Of a stretch of 58,277 nt of DNA, positions 9,094-18,524 are shown in pieces. Positions within the stretch are counted from its first letter, which is position 1. Each line of letters starts with the position of its first letter. Source of the stretch: Dyadobacter jiangsuensis (GTDB lineage Bacteria; Bacteroidota; Bacteroidia; Cytophagales; Spirosomataceae); contig NZ_PYAS01000026.1 in NCBI RefSeq assembly GCF_003014695.1, positions 1-58,277 on the forward strand, written 5' to 3'. The position numbers and the translations under genes are program-made. A model generated the notes under the pieces. The model was given only the letters and a program-made list of their open reading frames with translations, was not told where the DNA came from and ran no database searches.

Positions 9094-9832
9094 ATAGCTC
9101 AAAGAGTCGATCTTTGCGCGTTCTTGCCACGGGTAGTTGACTGCCGTCGCCCATCACGATCACACCGCCGTCGTGGCGGATAAATTTTCGAATGTACTGC
9201 GGGTTAATCAGGTGCGAGTGGTGGATGCGGATAAAACCGCTGTCTTGCAGAACCTGCTCGACCTCTTTGAGCGTACGGCAGACCAGTAATGGCGCGCCAT
9301 CGTTGATATGCAGCCAAGTATAGTTACTTTCACTCTCACAACGGATGATGTCGCTGATTTCCAGAAATTCTAATCCGTCTGACGTAGGAACAGCGACCCT
9401 AGTGCGGGGTTTTGCAGGGTTAGCAAGATAGTTTTTCAACAATTGCATTTGTTGCGGGAGCACAACTTTCTCACGACGCACGAGCCATTTTTGCAGCGTA
9501 TCGCCCAATTCCTGGTCATCGACAGGTTTTAAAAGGTAATTTATGGCACTATATGTAAAGGCCTTGATCGCGTACTGATCATAAGCCGTAACGAATATGA
9601 CGTCAAACTCGGGGCTTGAAACCTTTTCAAGAAGCTCAAAGCCGGTCATGGCAGGCATCTCTACGTCAAGGAAAACCAGGTCTACCTGGTGGCTGGCCAG
9701 GTAGCTTACGGCCAGCTTGGCATCGTTAAACTTGCCAACCACCTGCACTGGCAGTCCGGTTGCGGCGAGTTGAATAGCTAAGCTTTCTGTGCAATGAGGT
9801 TCATCGTCAATCAATACGACCGAATAAATCAT
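9071..9832 (-). CDS. LytTR-type response regulator
   Basis: A 253-aa cytosolic regulator with a receiver domain (acidic DDEP at the N-terminus, phospho-acceptor Asp in VDLVFLDVEMPAMTG, conserved Lys in YLLKPVDD) and a C-terminal LytTR DNA-binding domain (CESESNYTWL, IRIHHSHLINPQYI). The start MIYSVVLIDDEP at 9832 is chosen because it follows the kinase stop by a single base. An upstream in-frame start would overlap the kinase by 68 bp. It is the partner of the kinase encoded just before it. Target genes are unknown. Confidence 0.93.
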   Translation of the reverse strand: MIYSVVLIDDEPHCTESLAIQLAATGLPVQVVGKFNDAKLAVSYLASHQVDLVFLDVEMPAMTGFELLEKVSSPEFDVIFVTAYDQYAIKAFTYSAINYLLKPVDDQELGDTLQKWLVRREKVVLPQQMQLLKNYLANPAKPRTRVAVPTSDGLEFLEISDIIRCESESNYTWLHINDGAPLLVCRTLKEVEQVLQDSGFIRIHHSHLINPQYIRKFIRHDGGVIVMGDGSQLPVARTRKDRLFELFTYVQRL

Positions 9833-9833
9833 A

Positions 9834-11801
9834 TCACGTGTATTTGTAATTGAACATAACCCGCGTGCCGCTCGGCTCGCGGTCTTCAAAGAGGTCTTCA
9901 ATCAGCACCTGGATGACCGGATGATATCCCGCATTAAAAAGCTCGATACGTTCACAGGCAATCTTAATACCAAGACTTTGCTTACCGTCAAACTTAGAGG
10001 ACAGGCTGGAAGCCTTCCGCCCAACCCCGTTGTCTTCAACTATGATCCGGCAGCCGCCCTCTATTTCCTTGATCTCGATGCGAAGCGTCTTCAACTGCCT
10101 AGCGCTTGGCACCAGGCCATGCTTGACCGCATTTTCAATATACGGCTGTAAAAGCATGGGAGGGATTAGAATCTGGCTGGTATCGATGGATTCAGGGATT
10201 TGCAGGATAAATTCGAATCCCTGGGAAAATCTCAGACTTTCCAACTGCACATAAAGTCGGTTCATCTCAATCTCCTCGCTGAGAGCAATCACATGCTCTC
10301 GTGAATTTTGAAGAATATATCTGAGAAGTTTCGAGAAGCGTGTCAGATACAATACTGCCTGATCGTAATCTTTCTTCATGATTTGATAGCGAATCGAATT
10401 CAAACTGTTGAAGATAAAATGCGGGTTCATCTGGCTTCTGAGCGCGCGCATTTCCATCTCGGCGATTTGCTTTTGCAGTTCCGATCGCATCTGCGATTGT
10501 TTTTGCTTTTCGATTAAGAGGTTTTTTTCCAGGATTTCCTCTGAGCGCTGCCTGACCATATTTTCCAGCCGCTCGTTTTCGCTTTGGGTCATCTGCCGAT
10601 TCAGTTCCAGCTGGTCAATGTATGCGCTGGTTGCATAGTCGCGTTGCTTTTGCTGTATGCGGATTTTGACTCCCAGAGCGAGTGCAAAACACAGGCATTC
10701 TAAAAGAATCCCCGTCTTGAAAAAATTGACCGGGTTTAGTGTGGTTACCCCAAAAAACAAGTGACGGCTTTTAGGATCGACCACCACAGCAAGAAGTCCT
10801 CCCAGGAAAAATAAAGAACTTCCCACCACAAAAAACCATTTTACCGGGCTTTGCACCTGCCACACAATGTAAGATAAAAGGATTAGCGCGACTGGAAGGA
10901 TTACCATTCTCGAAATCAGAAATGCCTTTTGCTGCAAAAGGTAGTCGAATCGAAACAGGTTATAAATTAGCAAACAGCCCCCGCAAACCAGCAATAGATA
11001 CGTAAACAGGCGTGCAAACCGGCTCAAGGTCAAATAGCGATGGTCAATATCGAGCAATTCGAACGCAAAGGCAATGTAGGCTCCAAAAAACAAATATTGG
11101 ACCGGCTCTCCGAGCTTATAGGTCAATGGCAGATCCATATAAGCGGCCCTGGCAAGGTAAGAATAAGGCAGCGATTTGACCACCAGGGAATATATACCCG
11201 CCCCGAGCAGATACAAACCATAGTAAAGGAAAACCAACTGACGTGTTCTGGCCCAAATCAAAAGGGAAAAAAGCATCGCGAACACCACTGCCCCCAGAAA
11301 AAAACCGTTAAACTCTGTCCTGCCGGCAAACTGCCGGTAAGCGCTCAGTGACTGCCCCAGCGTAAACTCACGGCTTTGCAAACTTACATTCTTGACGGAA
11401 AATGGCCTTCCACTGGCACTCCAAAGCCGGGCATTTAGCTTCACCTGTTGTCCTGCCTGTATGCGGAGCGGCACAATCGCCGGATCTTCCGGGAAAAGCC
11501 AACTGTTCGCGCGAACGTACGGTCCTGTTACGAAAGTAGTATCGGTCGATAAAAAGGCTGCGTGCACCACGACGCTGTCAGCGGAGGGCACTCTTAAATA
11601 AACATCTTCGGCACTGTCCAAATCATTAACAATGATCCACCGCAAATTAGCTGTCGTACCCTGCTTGTTCGCACGGGCTTCGGCAATGCTCTCAAGGCGG
11701 AGCTCGCCAAATATTTCCACACTGCTAAGCGGGATACGGTCCTGAGCAAATGAGGTAGAGACGGCACATAAAAGGCAGAAAATATAAACGGCGATTCGCA
11801 T
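9834..11801 (-). CDS. 7TMR-DISM sensor histidine kinase (LytS-like)
   Basis: A 655-aa membrane kinase. After a signal peptide (start at 11801, cleavage near SFAQ) comes a periplasmic 7TMR-DISM extracellular region, about seven membrane helices (residues ~175-390), a coiled-coil stretch rich in Q, E and R, then the His_kinase domain with the phospho-acceptor in QMNPHFIFNSLNSIRY and the ATPase N-box PYIENAVKHG. It signals to the LytTR regulator one base downstream. The periplasmic part may bind a carbohydrate-like ligand, which is typical of the family but unproven here. Confidence 0.92.
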   Translation of the reverse strand: MRIAVYIFCLLCAVSTSFAQDRIPLSSVEIFGELRLESIAEARANKQGTTANLRWIIVNDLDSAEDVYLRVPSADSVVVHAAFLSTDTTFVTGPYVRANSWLFPEDPAIVPLRIQAGQQVKLNARLWSASGRPFSVKNVSLQSREFTLGQSLSAYRQFAGRTEFNGFFLGAVVFAMLFSLLIWARTRQLVFLYYGLYLLGAGIYSLVVKSLPYSYLARAAYMDLPLTYKLGEPVQYLFFGAYIAFAFELLDIDHRYLTLSRFARLFTYLLLVCGGCLLIYNLFRFDYLLQQKAFLISRMVILPVALILLSYIVWQVQSPVKWFFVVGSSLFFLGGLLAVVVDPKSRHLFFGVTTLNPVNFFKTGILLECLCFALALGVKIRIQQKQRDYATSAYIDQLELNRQMTQSENERLENMVRQRSEEILEKNLLIEKQKQSQMRSELQKQIAEMEMRALRSQMNPHFIFNSLNSIRYQIMKKDYDQAVLYLTRFSKLLRYILQNSREHVIALSEEIEMNRLYVQLESLRFSQGFEFILQIPESIDTSQILIPPMLLQPYIENAVKHGLVPSARQLKTLRIEIKEIEGGCRIIVEDNGVGRKASSLSSKFDGKQSLGIKIACERIELFNAGYHPVIQVLIEDLFEDREPSGTRVMFNYKYT

Positions 11802-11996
11802 AGGGCTGTTCAACTTAGGTAAAGTTAACTTCTGTTTCAAAAAAATTACCAAGCCACTGAGCAGAACAATCCGCCGAGTTAGTCACTGACTCAGTTGATT
11901 GTGCAGATGGCTACAGCAGAATGCCCAGCTGCTCAATAGCTCTTGAATCCACAGGCAAGCGCGACGACCTTTGTGCTGCACTGCTACTTTCATCCT

Positions 11997-13283
11997 ATGA
12001 AATATCTGATCATTTCGCTCTTAGTAACAACATGCTTTGTCCCGTTTGGTCAGGCGCAGATTATCGATCCTGCCGGTACTGTTAAAAGGAAGGCAACTGA
12101 CCGCGCCAACGGCCGCATAGACCAATCGATTGATCAGGGCTTTGACAAAGCGGAGGAAGGCATTGGCAATCTTTTCCGCAAGAAAGAAAAGAATAAAAGC
12201 GCTGGCGAGCCGCCCTCACTACCGCCCGAGAAAGAAAAAGCTACCTGGCAAGAAACCGAAAACATCCGTGACGCAAAAGCCCCATTTGCCACCTACTCGA
12301 AGTTCGATTTTCTGCCGGGCGAAAAAATTATCGCTATTGAAGATTTCAGCCAGGATGCGATCGGAGACTTCCCTGCAAGGTGGGATACCGACGGCAGCGG
12401 AGAGGTTGTCTCACTAAGTGGAAAATCAGGACATTGGCTACGGTTTTCGGGTGAGGGTTCGTTTTATCCTGAGTTTGTCCCGGTGCTTTCTGAAAACACG
12501 ACCATCGAGTTCGAGCTAGGGACTGATCAGGCCCATCAGGTACTGACAATGGTCCGCTTTGTTGATGTCAAATCGAACGCTAGAATTCTAAACCGCCGGT
12601 TTGCCAATCAGGTAACCGTCTCATTAAGCCCACTTGGTAGCACTGACGTTGAGGTGCGCGCAAGCGATGAAAGCCAGGTATTACAAAATCACAGGGAAAT
12701 CGATCTATGGAAAGTCCCAAACAAACCCTTTGTGAGAATTTCCATATGGCGTCAAAAGCATCGCCTGCGCGTATACATGGACCAAGTCAAAGTTTGGGAC
12801 ATCCCTCGCGCATTTCAGGCTGAGGCTGACTATCGGCTTGTTTTTGAAACAAGTACCTTCTTTGTGGAAAACCGCCAGTTGCTCCTTTCGGATCTAAGGG
12901 TCGCCGAAGGTCTGCCTGACATGCGTAGCAAACTATTGACAGAAGGCAAACTGGTCACCACCGGCATTCTGTTTGACACGGGCTCAGAGGTGATCAAGCG
13001 TGTCTCTTATGGTGTGCTCGAAGAAATTGCCAAGACACTAAATGACACTCCAACATTGAATGTACGAATCACAGGGCATACAGATAACCAGGGCAACGCG
13101 CAAAGCAATCTTACCCTCTCAACCCGAAGGGCAGAAGCCGTCAAAGAGGCCTTAATCAAAACCTGGGGCATTTCTGCCAGCAGATTACTAACCGAAGGAA
13201 AGGGTCAAACACTGCCGGTAGCAGATAATCAAAGCTCGGAAGGCCGCGCCAACAACCGGCGCGTTGAATTCACCAAATTATAA
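11997..13283 (+). CDS. OmpA-family outer-membrane protein
   Basis: A 428-aa exported protein. The start at 11997 (MKYLIISLLVTTCFVPFGQAQ) gives a clean signal peptide, and the upstream in-frame start at 11943 does not. After a charged low-complexity segment (residues ~45-90), a central beta-rich region of about 190 residues resembles a LamG or concanavalin-like jelly roll. The C-terminal 110 residues form an OmpA-like peptidoglycan-binding domain (ITGHTDNQGNAQSN, LSTRRAEAVKEAL, NNRRVEF). It is followed after 12 bp by a lipoprotein gene, probably an operon. Role: cell-envelope anchoring, details unknown. Confidence 0.9.
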   Translation: MKYLIISLLVTTCFVPFGQAQIIDPAGTVKRKATDRANGRIDQSIDQGFDKAEEGIGNLFRKKEKNKSAGEPPSLPPEKEKATWQETENIRDAKAPFATYSKFDFLPGEKIIAIEDFSQDAIGDFPARWDTDGSGEVVSLSGKSGHWLRFSGEGSFYPEFVPVLSENTTIEFELGTDQAHQVLTMVRFVDVKSNARILNRRFANQVTVSLSPLGSTDVEVRASDESQVLQNHREIDLWKVPNKPFVRISIWRQKHRLRVYMDQVKVWDIPRAFQAEADYRLVFETSTFFVENRQLLLSDLRVAEGLPDMRSKLLTEGKLVTTGILFDTGSEVIKRVSYGVLEEIAKTLNDTPTLNVRITGHTDNQGNAQSNLTLSTRRAEAVKEALIKTWGISASRLLTEGKGQTLPVADNQSSEGRANNRRVEFTKL

Positions 13284-13295
13284 CGTATATATTCT

Positions 13296-14048
13296 ATGAA
13301 TTGGCTTTCTCCACCTTTAATCGGATGCTTGTGCATTCTGGCAATTTGTTGCTCTTCGGAAGGCTCTGGTAGGGCTGAACATGCCAGGAACAATGTTAAA
13401 TCCGGTTCCCCTGCCGGCTGTCTGATTACCTATCAGAATCGTCTTAATCAGCTGCTTACACCTGCCATAGCCGCCGACCTTGCGGGTAAACCCAAGGAAC
13501 AGGCCCGGCAGAAATACAACCAGGTAATGAAAAATGCCTCGTATCACAGCATGCAATACAGCTGGAAAACCGACAGGCAAAAACAAGTCCAACTCATGGG
13601 CCGGACAATGACTGTGCCTGCCGATGCGGTTATCGAGCTTCATGGGCTCAGGACGGTTACGCTGGAAAGTTTCAAGAAGTCACATAGGCCTGCTACTGAC
13701 GAGCAGCTTGCAGCAGCTAAAAAAGAGATTGATCAGGCTATCGACGGTCAAAGCGATAACCAACAAATCAACGAGCATCTTCAAAAGCTGGATCAAATGC
13801 ATGTCGATAAACAAACCCAAAAATCTACGGCGTCCGAATTGAGCTCCGTTTTTGCCCAGGCAGCTAAAAGCTACACTGATGTTACTGGCATTGGACAGGC
13901 GGCCAGCTGGAATTCCTTCGAAAACCGATTATACATCTTTGAAAAAGGCATAGAGCTGTCGGTAACCGTAGATTTAAGCAGCGACAGTCAGTTCAACCGA
14001 AAGAAAGCCATTGAACTTGGGAAATCACTGCTGGCTGCCTGTCGTTAA
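13296..14048 (+). CDS. Putative lipoprotein of unknown function
   Basis: A 250-aa protein with a signal peptide and lipobox (LAICC, cysteine near residue 18). The rest is hydrophilic and helical, with many Q and K residues and a stretch KKEIDQAIDGQSDNQQINE likely to form a coiled coil. No known domain is recognised. It begins 12 bp after the OmpA-family gene, so the two may act together at the cell envelope. Its last 24 bp overlap the 3' end of the convergent AgcS symporter gene. Confidence 0.75.
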   Translation: MNWLSPPLIGCLCILAICCSSEGSGRAEHARNNVKSGSPAGCLITYQNRLNQLLTPAIAADLAGKPKEQARQKYNQVMKNASYHSMQYSWKTDRQKQVQLMGRTMTVPADAVIELHGLRTVTLESFKKSHRPATDEQLAAAKKEIDQAIDGQSDNQQINEHLQKLDQMHVDKQTQKSTASELSSVFAQAAKSYTDVTGIGQAASWNSFENRLYIFEKGIELSVTVDLSSDSQFNRKKAIELGKSLLAACR

Positions 14049-15485
14049 CTCAACCTCTGTCTGCCCTGCCCATTGCCCGGCATTGCTGATTCCAAGCTGA
14101 GAGGGTATGAAAACCGGATCTTTCCCGATCCGCTTCTGGCGCTGGTAATCCTTCAAGGCGAGCAGTGCCGGCTTACGCAATAGTAGTATCGCGATGATAT
14201 TTAGCCAGGCCATCAACCCCACGCCAATATCTCCCAGCGTCCAGGCCAGCTCCGCAGTCTTGACCGAACCGTAAAACGTAGCGCCCAGTATCAAGAGTCT
14301 TAAGCCCCAAACGTAGATGGTTTTATTCCGCCCGGAAAGCAGATAGCTCAGGTTGGTTTCCGCAATGTAGTAATAAGCCATGATAGTGGTAAATGCAAAA
14401 AAAAGCAGCGCCACAGCCACAAACCCGCCACCCAGCCCTTGGAAATGGACGTTGATAGCCGATTGGGTAAATTCAGCGCCCATTGCCGCACCCGGGATGT
14501 TTTCTACCAGCAAACCTCCTGAGGGGTTGGCTACGTTGTACTGGCCAGTGAAAAGTATCATCAGCGCAGTGGCGGTACAAACGAAAAGCGTATCGACATA
14601 GACCGAAAACGCTTGCACCAATCCCTGCTTGGCAGGATGAGTCGTTTCTGCGGCAGCGGCGGCATGTGGCGCCGTTCCCTGGCCGGCTTCGTTGGAATAA
14701 ACACCCCGTTTGATGCCCCATAATACAGCCATACCGAAAACACCGCCAAAGGCTGGTTCTAAATCAAATGCAGACCGAAATATGAGCGCAAACACCGAAG
14801 GAATCTGATCAATATTGAGTCCGATGACAATGAGCGCCATCAGAATGTACGCCCCAGCCATGAAGGGCACAACAAACTCAGCAACTTTACCAATTCTCTT
14901 TACCCCGCCAAAAATGATTAGAGCAAGTAAGGCCGAAACAAGTGCACCACTCAACTCGACCGGGATCGCAAATGCGGTTGATGCGCTTGTGGCAATACTG
15001 TTACTTTGTACGCCAGGCAAAAACAACGCGGTACTAAGTATGGTTGCGAAGGCAAACAAGTTGGCGTACCATTTAACTCCCAAACCTTTCTCAATATAAT
15101 ATGCAGGCCCTCCGCGGTATTGCCCGTCCTGGACCGTCTTGTAAATTTGCCCTAGGGTAGCCTCCACATAGGCGGAGGCGGCGCCAAGGAATGCTATCGC
15201 CCACATCCAGAACACAGCGCCTGGACCTCCCATTCCGATGGCTGTTGCCACGCCGGCAATGTTTCCCGTACCAACCCTGCCTGAGATCGCGATCGCGAAA
15301 GCCTGAAATGAGGATACTCCGACCTGAGAAGATTTTCCGCCAAAAAGCAGCTTAACCATGTCCTTAATAAAACGTACCTGCAAAAAACGGGTTACGAAAG
15401 AGAAGTAGATACCCGTGGCCAGGCACAAACCGATAAGAGCCTTACTCCAGATAAGATCATTGATAGAATTGACAATTTGCTCCAT
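14025..15485 (-). CDS. AgcS-family sodium:amino-acid symporter
   Basis: A 486-aa inner-membrane protein of the alanine or glycine:cation symporter family (SSS-like LeuT fold). It takes up alanine or glycine with sodium. Visible are the family motifs SGRVGTGNIAGVATAIGMGG, YRGGPAYYIEKGLG and KRGVYSNEAGQGTAPHAAAA, and about ten membrane helices. The length is typical. It lies alone on the minus strand and overlaps the lipoprotein gene tail to tail. The exact substrate is not decided by sequence. Confidence 0.93.
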   Translation of the reverse strand: MEQIVNSINDLIWSKALIGLCLATGIYFSFVTRFLQVRFIKDMVKLLFGGKSSQVGVSSFQAFAIAISGRVGTGNIAGVATAIGMGGPGAVFWMWAIAFLGAASAYVEATLGQIYKTVQDGQYRGGPAYYIEKGLGVKWYANLFAFATILSTALFLPGVQSNSIATSASTAFAIPVELSGALVSALLALIIFGGVKRIGKVAEFVVPFMAGAYILMALIVIGLNIDQIPSVFALIFRSAFDLEPAFGGVFGMAVLWGIKRGVYSNEAGQGTAPHAAAAAETTHPAKQGLVQAFSVYVDTLFVCTATALMILFTGQYNVANPSGGLLVENIPGAAMGAEFTQSAINVHFQGLGGGFVAVALLFFAFTTIMAYYYIAETNLSYLLSGRNKTIYVWGLRLLILGATFYGSVKTAELAWTLGDIGVGLMAWLNIIAILLLRKPALLALKDYQRQKRIGKDPVFIPSQLGISNAGQWAGQTEVELTTGSQQ

Positions 15486-15655
15486 GTTCTTTGGTTGTAA
15501 TAGGATTGCGTGAAATCAAAAGCGGCTTTCGACAAAAATAGGTCATTGCATTGTAAATAATTGCTGTGCTATCATTCAACTTCACCGGCAGACAGACTAT
15601 TTGCGACCATGTTTAGTTACGCCCTGGACACAAAATTCCCCGCTCTGTTAAGTGA

Positions 15656-17011
15656 ATGCGGTTATATTTGCCTTCAAACCAACTCGCTTTGAAGGCAATT
15701 CAGATGGCAAAAGCCCCTATCGATATCGTCGTTCGTCCTGTCAGCAAATTCATTCACCAGGAATACACCTCAGGTATTGTCCTTTTTCTTAGTGTGATCG
15801 CAGCGCTGATGTGGGCAAATTCACCAGCATCAGATTCCTACCACCATGTATGGCAAACTAGGCTGGCTGTTAGTTTTGACAACCGCTCATTCGACCATGA
15901 GCTCCACGTCTGGATCAACGACGGGCTGATGGCTATGTTCTTTTTTGTAATTGGCCTTGAGCTGAAAAGAGAATTCATGGCCGGCGAATTATCCACGTTA
16001 AAAAAGGCGTCGCTGCCTATGGTGGCCGCGTTGGGCGGGATGCTCGTCCCGGCCGGGATTTACACAGCCCTTAACTTAGGACTATCTTCTCAATCCGGGT
16101 GGGGCATTCCAATGGCGACCGACATCGCATTTGCGCTGGGCCTGCTTTCACTATCAGGTAGACATATACCGGGCTCGGTTAAAGTGTTTCTTTCTGCACT
16201 CGCTGTCGCCGACGATTTGGGAGCGGTACTGGTGATCGCCTTTTTTTACACAGCCCACATTGAATATGCATATTTGCTGTTTGCCGGGGGGTTTCTTGTT
16301 CTGCTTGCCGGCGGCAACCTGCTCGGTGTCAGGCATACATTATTTTACCTTTTGATTGGCATCGCTGTCTGGGCGTGCTTTCTGTTTTCCGGCGTTCACG
16401 CAACGATCGCCGGCGTTTTAGTCGCTTTCACCATCCCGGCCAGAACAAAGATTGACGAAAAAGAATACATCGAGCAAATCCGCGGACATGCCCAGCAATT
16501 TGAGAAGGCAATTCCCTTGCATGGGCCTTTGATGACCGCCGATCAGCACCACATCATCGAAGAAGTGAAGAGCCTAAGCCTGGATGCGCAAACGCCTCTT
16601 CAAAAAATCGAGCATAGCCTGCATCCGTGGGTCGCGTTTGCAATCATGCCCCTTTTTGCACTGGCTAATTCGGGTATGCACATCGCTGGAAACTTTTTTT
16701 TCTCGCTACTTAACCCTGTTAGTCTGGGCGTTATGATCGGGCTGGTCGTAGGCAAGCTGTGTGGGGTCTTCGGGTTTACATGGCTGATGGTAAAAACGGG
16801 ATTGGCTGAGCTTCCGCAGCGGGTTAACTGGCGACATATTTTTGGCATTTCCATGCTCGCCGGAGTAGGGTTCACCATGTCCCTGTTTGTTACAAACCTG
16901 GCTTTTGCGGATGCGACTCATATCGACCAAGCCAAATACGGCATCCTGCTGGCATCGTTGATCTCGGGTGTAGCGGGAATTGTTTATCTTCGTTTGCAAG
17001 CCAAGCAATAG
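15656..17011 (+). CDS. nhaA: NhaA-type Na+/H+ antiporter
   Basis: A 451-aa inner-membrane antiporter that expels sodium in exchange for protons. Conserved features are FFVIGLELKREFMAGELS, GIPMATDIAFALG and ALAVADDLGAVLVIAFFY with the paired aspartates of the ion site, and VGFTMSLFVTNLAF near the end. A hydrophilic loop around residues 260-300 is longer than in E. coli NhaA, as often seen in this phylum. The start at 15656 could be replaced by the methionine at residue 17 (15704). The DUF389 gene follows after 25 bp. Confidence 0.95.
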   Translation: MRLYLPSNQLALKAIQMAKAPIDIVVRPVSKFIHQEYTSGIVLFLSVIAALMWANSPASDSYHHVWQTRLAVSFDNRSFDHELHVWINDGLMAMFFFVIGLELKREFMAGELSTLKKASLPMVAALGGMLVPAGIYTALNLGLSSQSGWGIPMATDIAFALGLLSLSGRHIPGSVKVFLSALAVADDLGAVLVIAFFYTAHIEYAYLLFAGGFLVLLAGGNLLGVRHTLFYLLIGIAVWACFLFSGVHATIAGVLVAFTIPARTKIDEKEYIEQIRGHAQQFEKAIPLHGPLMTADQHHIIEEVKSLSLDAQTPLQKIEHSLHPWVAFAIMPLFALANSGMHIAGNFFFSLLNPVSLGVMIGLVVGKLCGVFGFTWLMVKTGLAELPQRVNWRHIFGISMLAGVGFTMSLFVTNLAFADATHIDQAKYGILLASLISGVAGIVYLRLQAKQ

Positions 17012-17036
17012 CGTAAATTCCTAACCGAGTTTAAAT

Positions 17037-18359
17037 ATGCAGATGAGAATTCAGAAGCTGCTCAGGCGTTTTGATATCACCTCTGAGCGGGAAGAGTACA
17101 CCACGATTCACGACACGGTGGAGAGTGGAATTGAATTCAAAGGGACCAATCTATGGATCCTGATATTTGCGATATTTATCGCATCGGTCGGACTAAATGT
17201 CAATTCGACTGCGGTCATTATCGGCGCGATGCTCATATCGCCGTTGATGGGCCCGATCCTGGGAATGGGTTACAGCATTGCCACCTATGACTTTCCATTG
17301 TTCAAAAAGGCATTTGTCAATTATTTCTTCGCGGTGCTAGCGGGTTTGTTAACCTCAGCGGCTTACTTTTTGATCACTCCAATCTATCAGGCACATTCAG
17401 AGCTTCTGGCCAGGACCCAGCCTAATATCTACGATGTGATCATAGCACTGGTCGGAGGGCTTGCCGGCATTGTTGCCCTTTCAAGTCGTAATAAAGGAAA
17501 TGTGATCCCCGGGGTGGCGATCGCCACCGCGTTGATGCCCCCGTTATGTACGGCTGGGTACGGTCTGGCAACGGCCCAATGGCCTTTCATGTTTGGAGCG
17601 CTGTACCTTCTGACAATTAATACTGTTTTTATAGGAAGCGCCACACTACTGACTGTAAGGCTGCTCAGGTACCCTATCCGCAACTATGCGGATCAGGAGC
17701 AAAGGCGATTTGCCAACCGGTGGGTAAGCATTATTGTCGTGGTTACTGTCATTCCGAGTCTTTACTACGGCTACCTGCTTGTCAAAAAGGAAAACTTCAT
17801 CCAGAATGCGAATAATTTTATTGCCAATGAAAGCTATATCGAGGGGGATTTCTTGCTAAAGAATGAGCTTATCCCGCAGAAAAGAGAGATCAAGCTGACT
17901 TATGGCGGTAAAACAATCAGTCAGGATGAGAAGGCCCGACTGGACAAAAGAAAATCCATTTATGGGCTCGCTGATGCCAAACTTGTTATAGAGCAAGGCT
18001 TCTCCATCTCTGATGTCTCTTCAAATTTAACGCAAGACGAGCTTTACAGGGCACAGATCAACCAACTTAAGAATGAGTTGAGCATTGCACTTCAAAAACG
18101 TGACAGCCTCTCGCAGCAGGAAAAACTTGGCGGATCACTTTTAAGAGAGCTTCGCCCCTTATTCCCATCGGTAAATTACTGTTCAGCTAAACGGCAGCAA
18201 TTCTTTTCGGCCAACAACAAAACAAGCAACTATACCGTCGTTGTCATTGGCACGGATAACCCAAGACAAACCACAAGGGAATTGAGGCGCTTGACCGCCT
18301 GGATGAAAGTACGCCTCAAAACGGACTCCCTGAAGGTTTTCCTGGAAAGATCCAAATGA
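17037..18359 (+). CDS. DUF389 (TIGR00341-like) membrane protein
   Basis: A 440-aa inner-membrane protein with the DUF389 hallmark sequences STAVIIGAMLISPLMGPILG and GVAIATALMPPLCTAGYGLA, and about six helices in residues 40-240. The C-terminal ~190 residues are soluble and contain a predicted coiled coil around NQLKNELSIALQKRDSLSQQ. The family has no settled biochemical role. Co-directional spacing of 25 bp to nhaA suggests an operon, perhaps in ion balance (inference). A 13-bp inverted repeat follows 18 bp downstream. Confidence 0.85.
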   Translation: MQMRIQKLLRRFDITSEREEYTTIHDTVESGIEFKGTNLWILIFAIFIASVGLNVNSTAVIIGAMLISPLMGPILGMGYSIATYDFPLFKKAFVNYFFAVLAGLLTSAAYFLITPIYQAHSELLARTQPNIYDVIIALVGGLAGIVALSSRNKGNVIPGVAIATALMPPLCTAGYGLATAQWPFMFGALYLLTINTVFIGSATLLTVRLLRYPIRNYADQEQRRFANRWVSIIVVVTVIPSLYYGYLLVKKENFIQNANNFIANESYIEGDFLLKNELIPQKREIKLTYGGKTISQDEKARLDKRKSIYGLADAKLVIEQGFSISDVSSNLTQDELYRAQINQLKNELSIALQKRDSLSQQEKLGGSLLRELRPLFPSVNYCSAKRQQFFSANNKTSNYTVVVIGTDNPRQTTRELRRLTAWMKVRLKTDSLKVFLERSK

Positions 18360-18377
18360 GTTGCCTATCGACCAACT

Positions 18378-18414
18378 TGTAAGAAAATTGTGACAGTATC
18401 GCAATTTTCTTACA
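18378..18414. repeat. Perfect 13-bp inverted repeat after the DUF389 gene
   Basis: TGTAAGAAAATTG (18378-18390) and CAATTTTCTTACA (18402-18414) are perfect complements around an 11-nt loop. It starts 18 bp after the DUF389 stop and lies 110 bp before the pseudo-receiver gene. It may be an intrinsic terminator, although no separate T-run follows the stem, or an operator for the gene downstream. Confidence 0.6.
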
Positions 18415-18524
18415 GCTGAATTCGGCTACGCGAATTAATTTTACAAATATTGACAAGAGGCTGCTTCGAAAACTTCTTTGCTAGCAAATCCCCAATCAAG
18501 ACCGGTAGACCTGTAGTTCACAAA

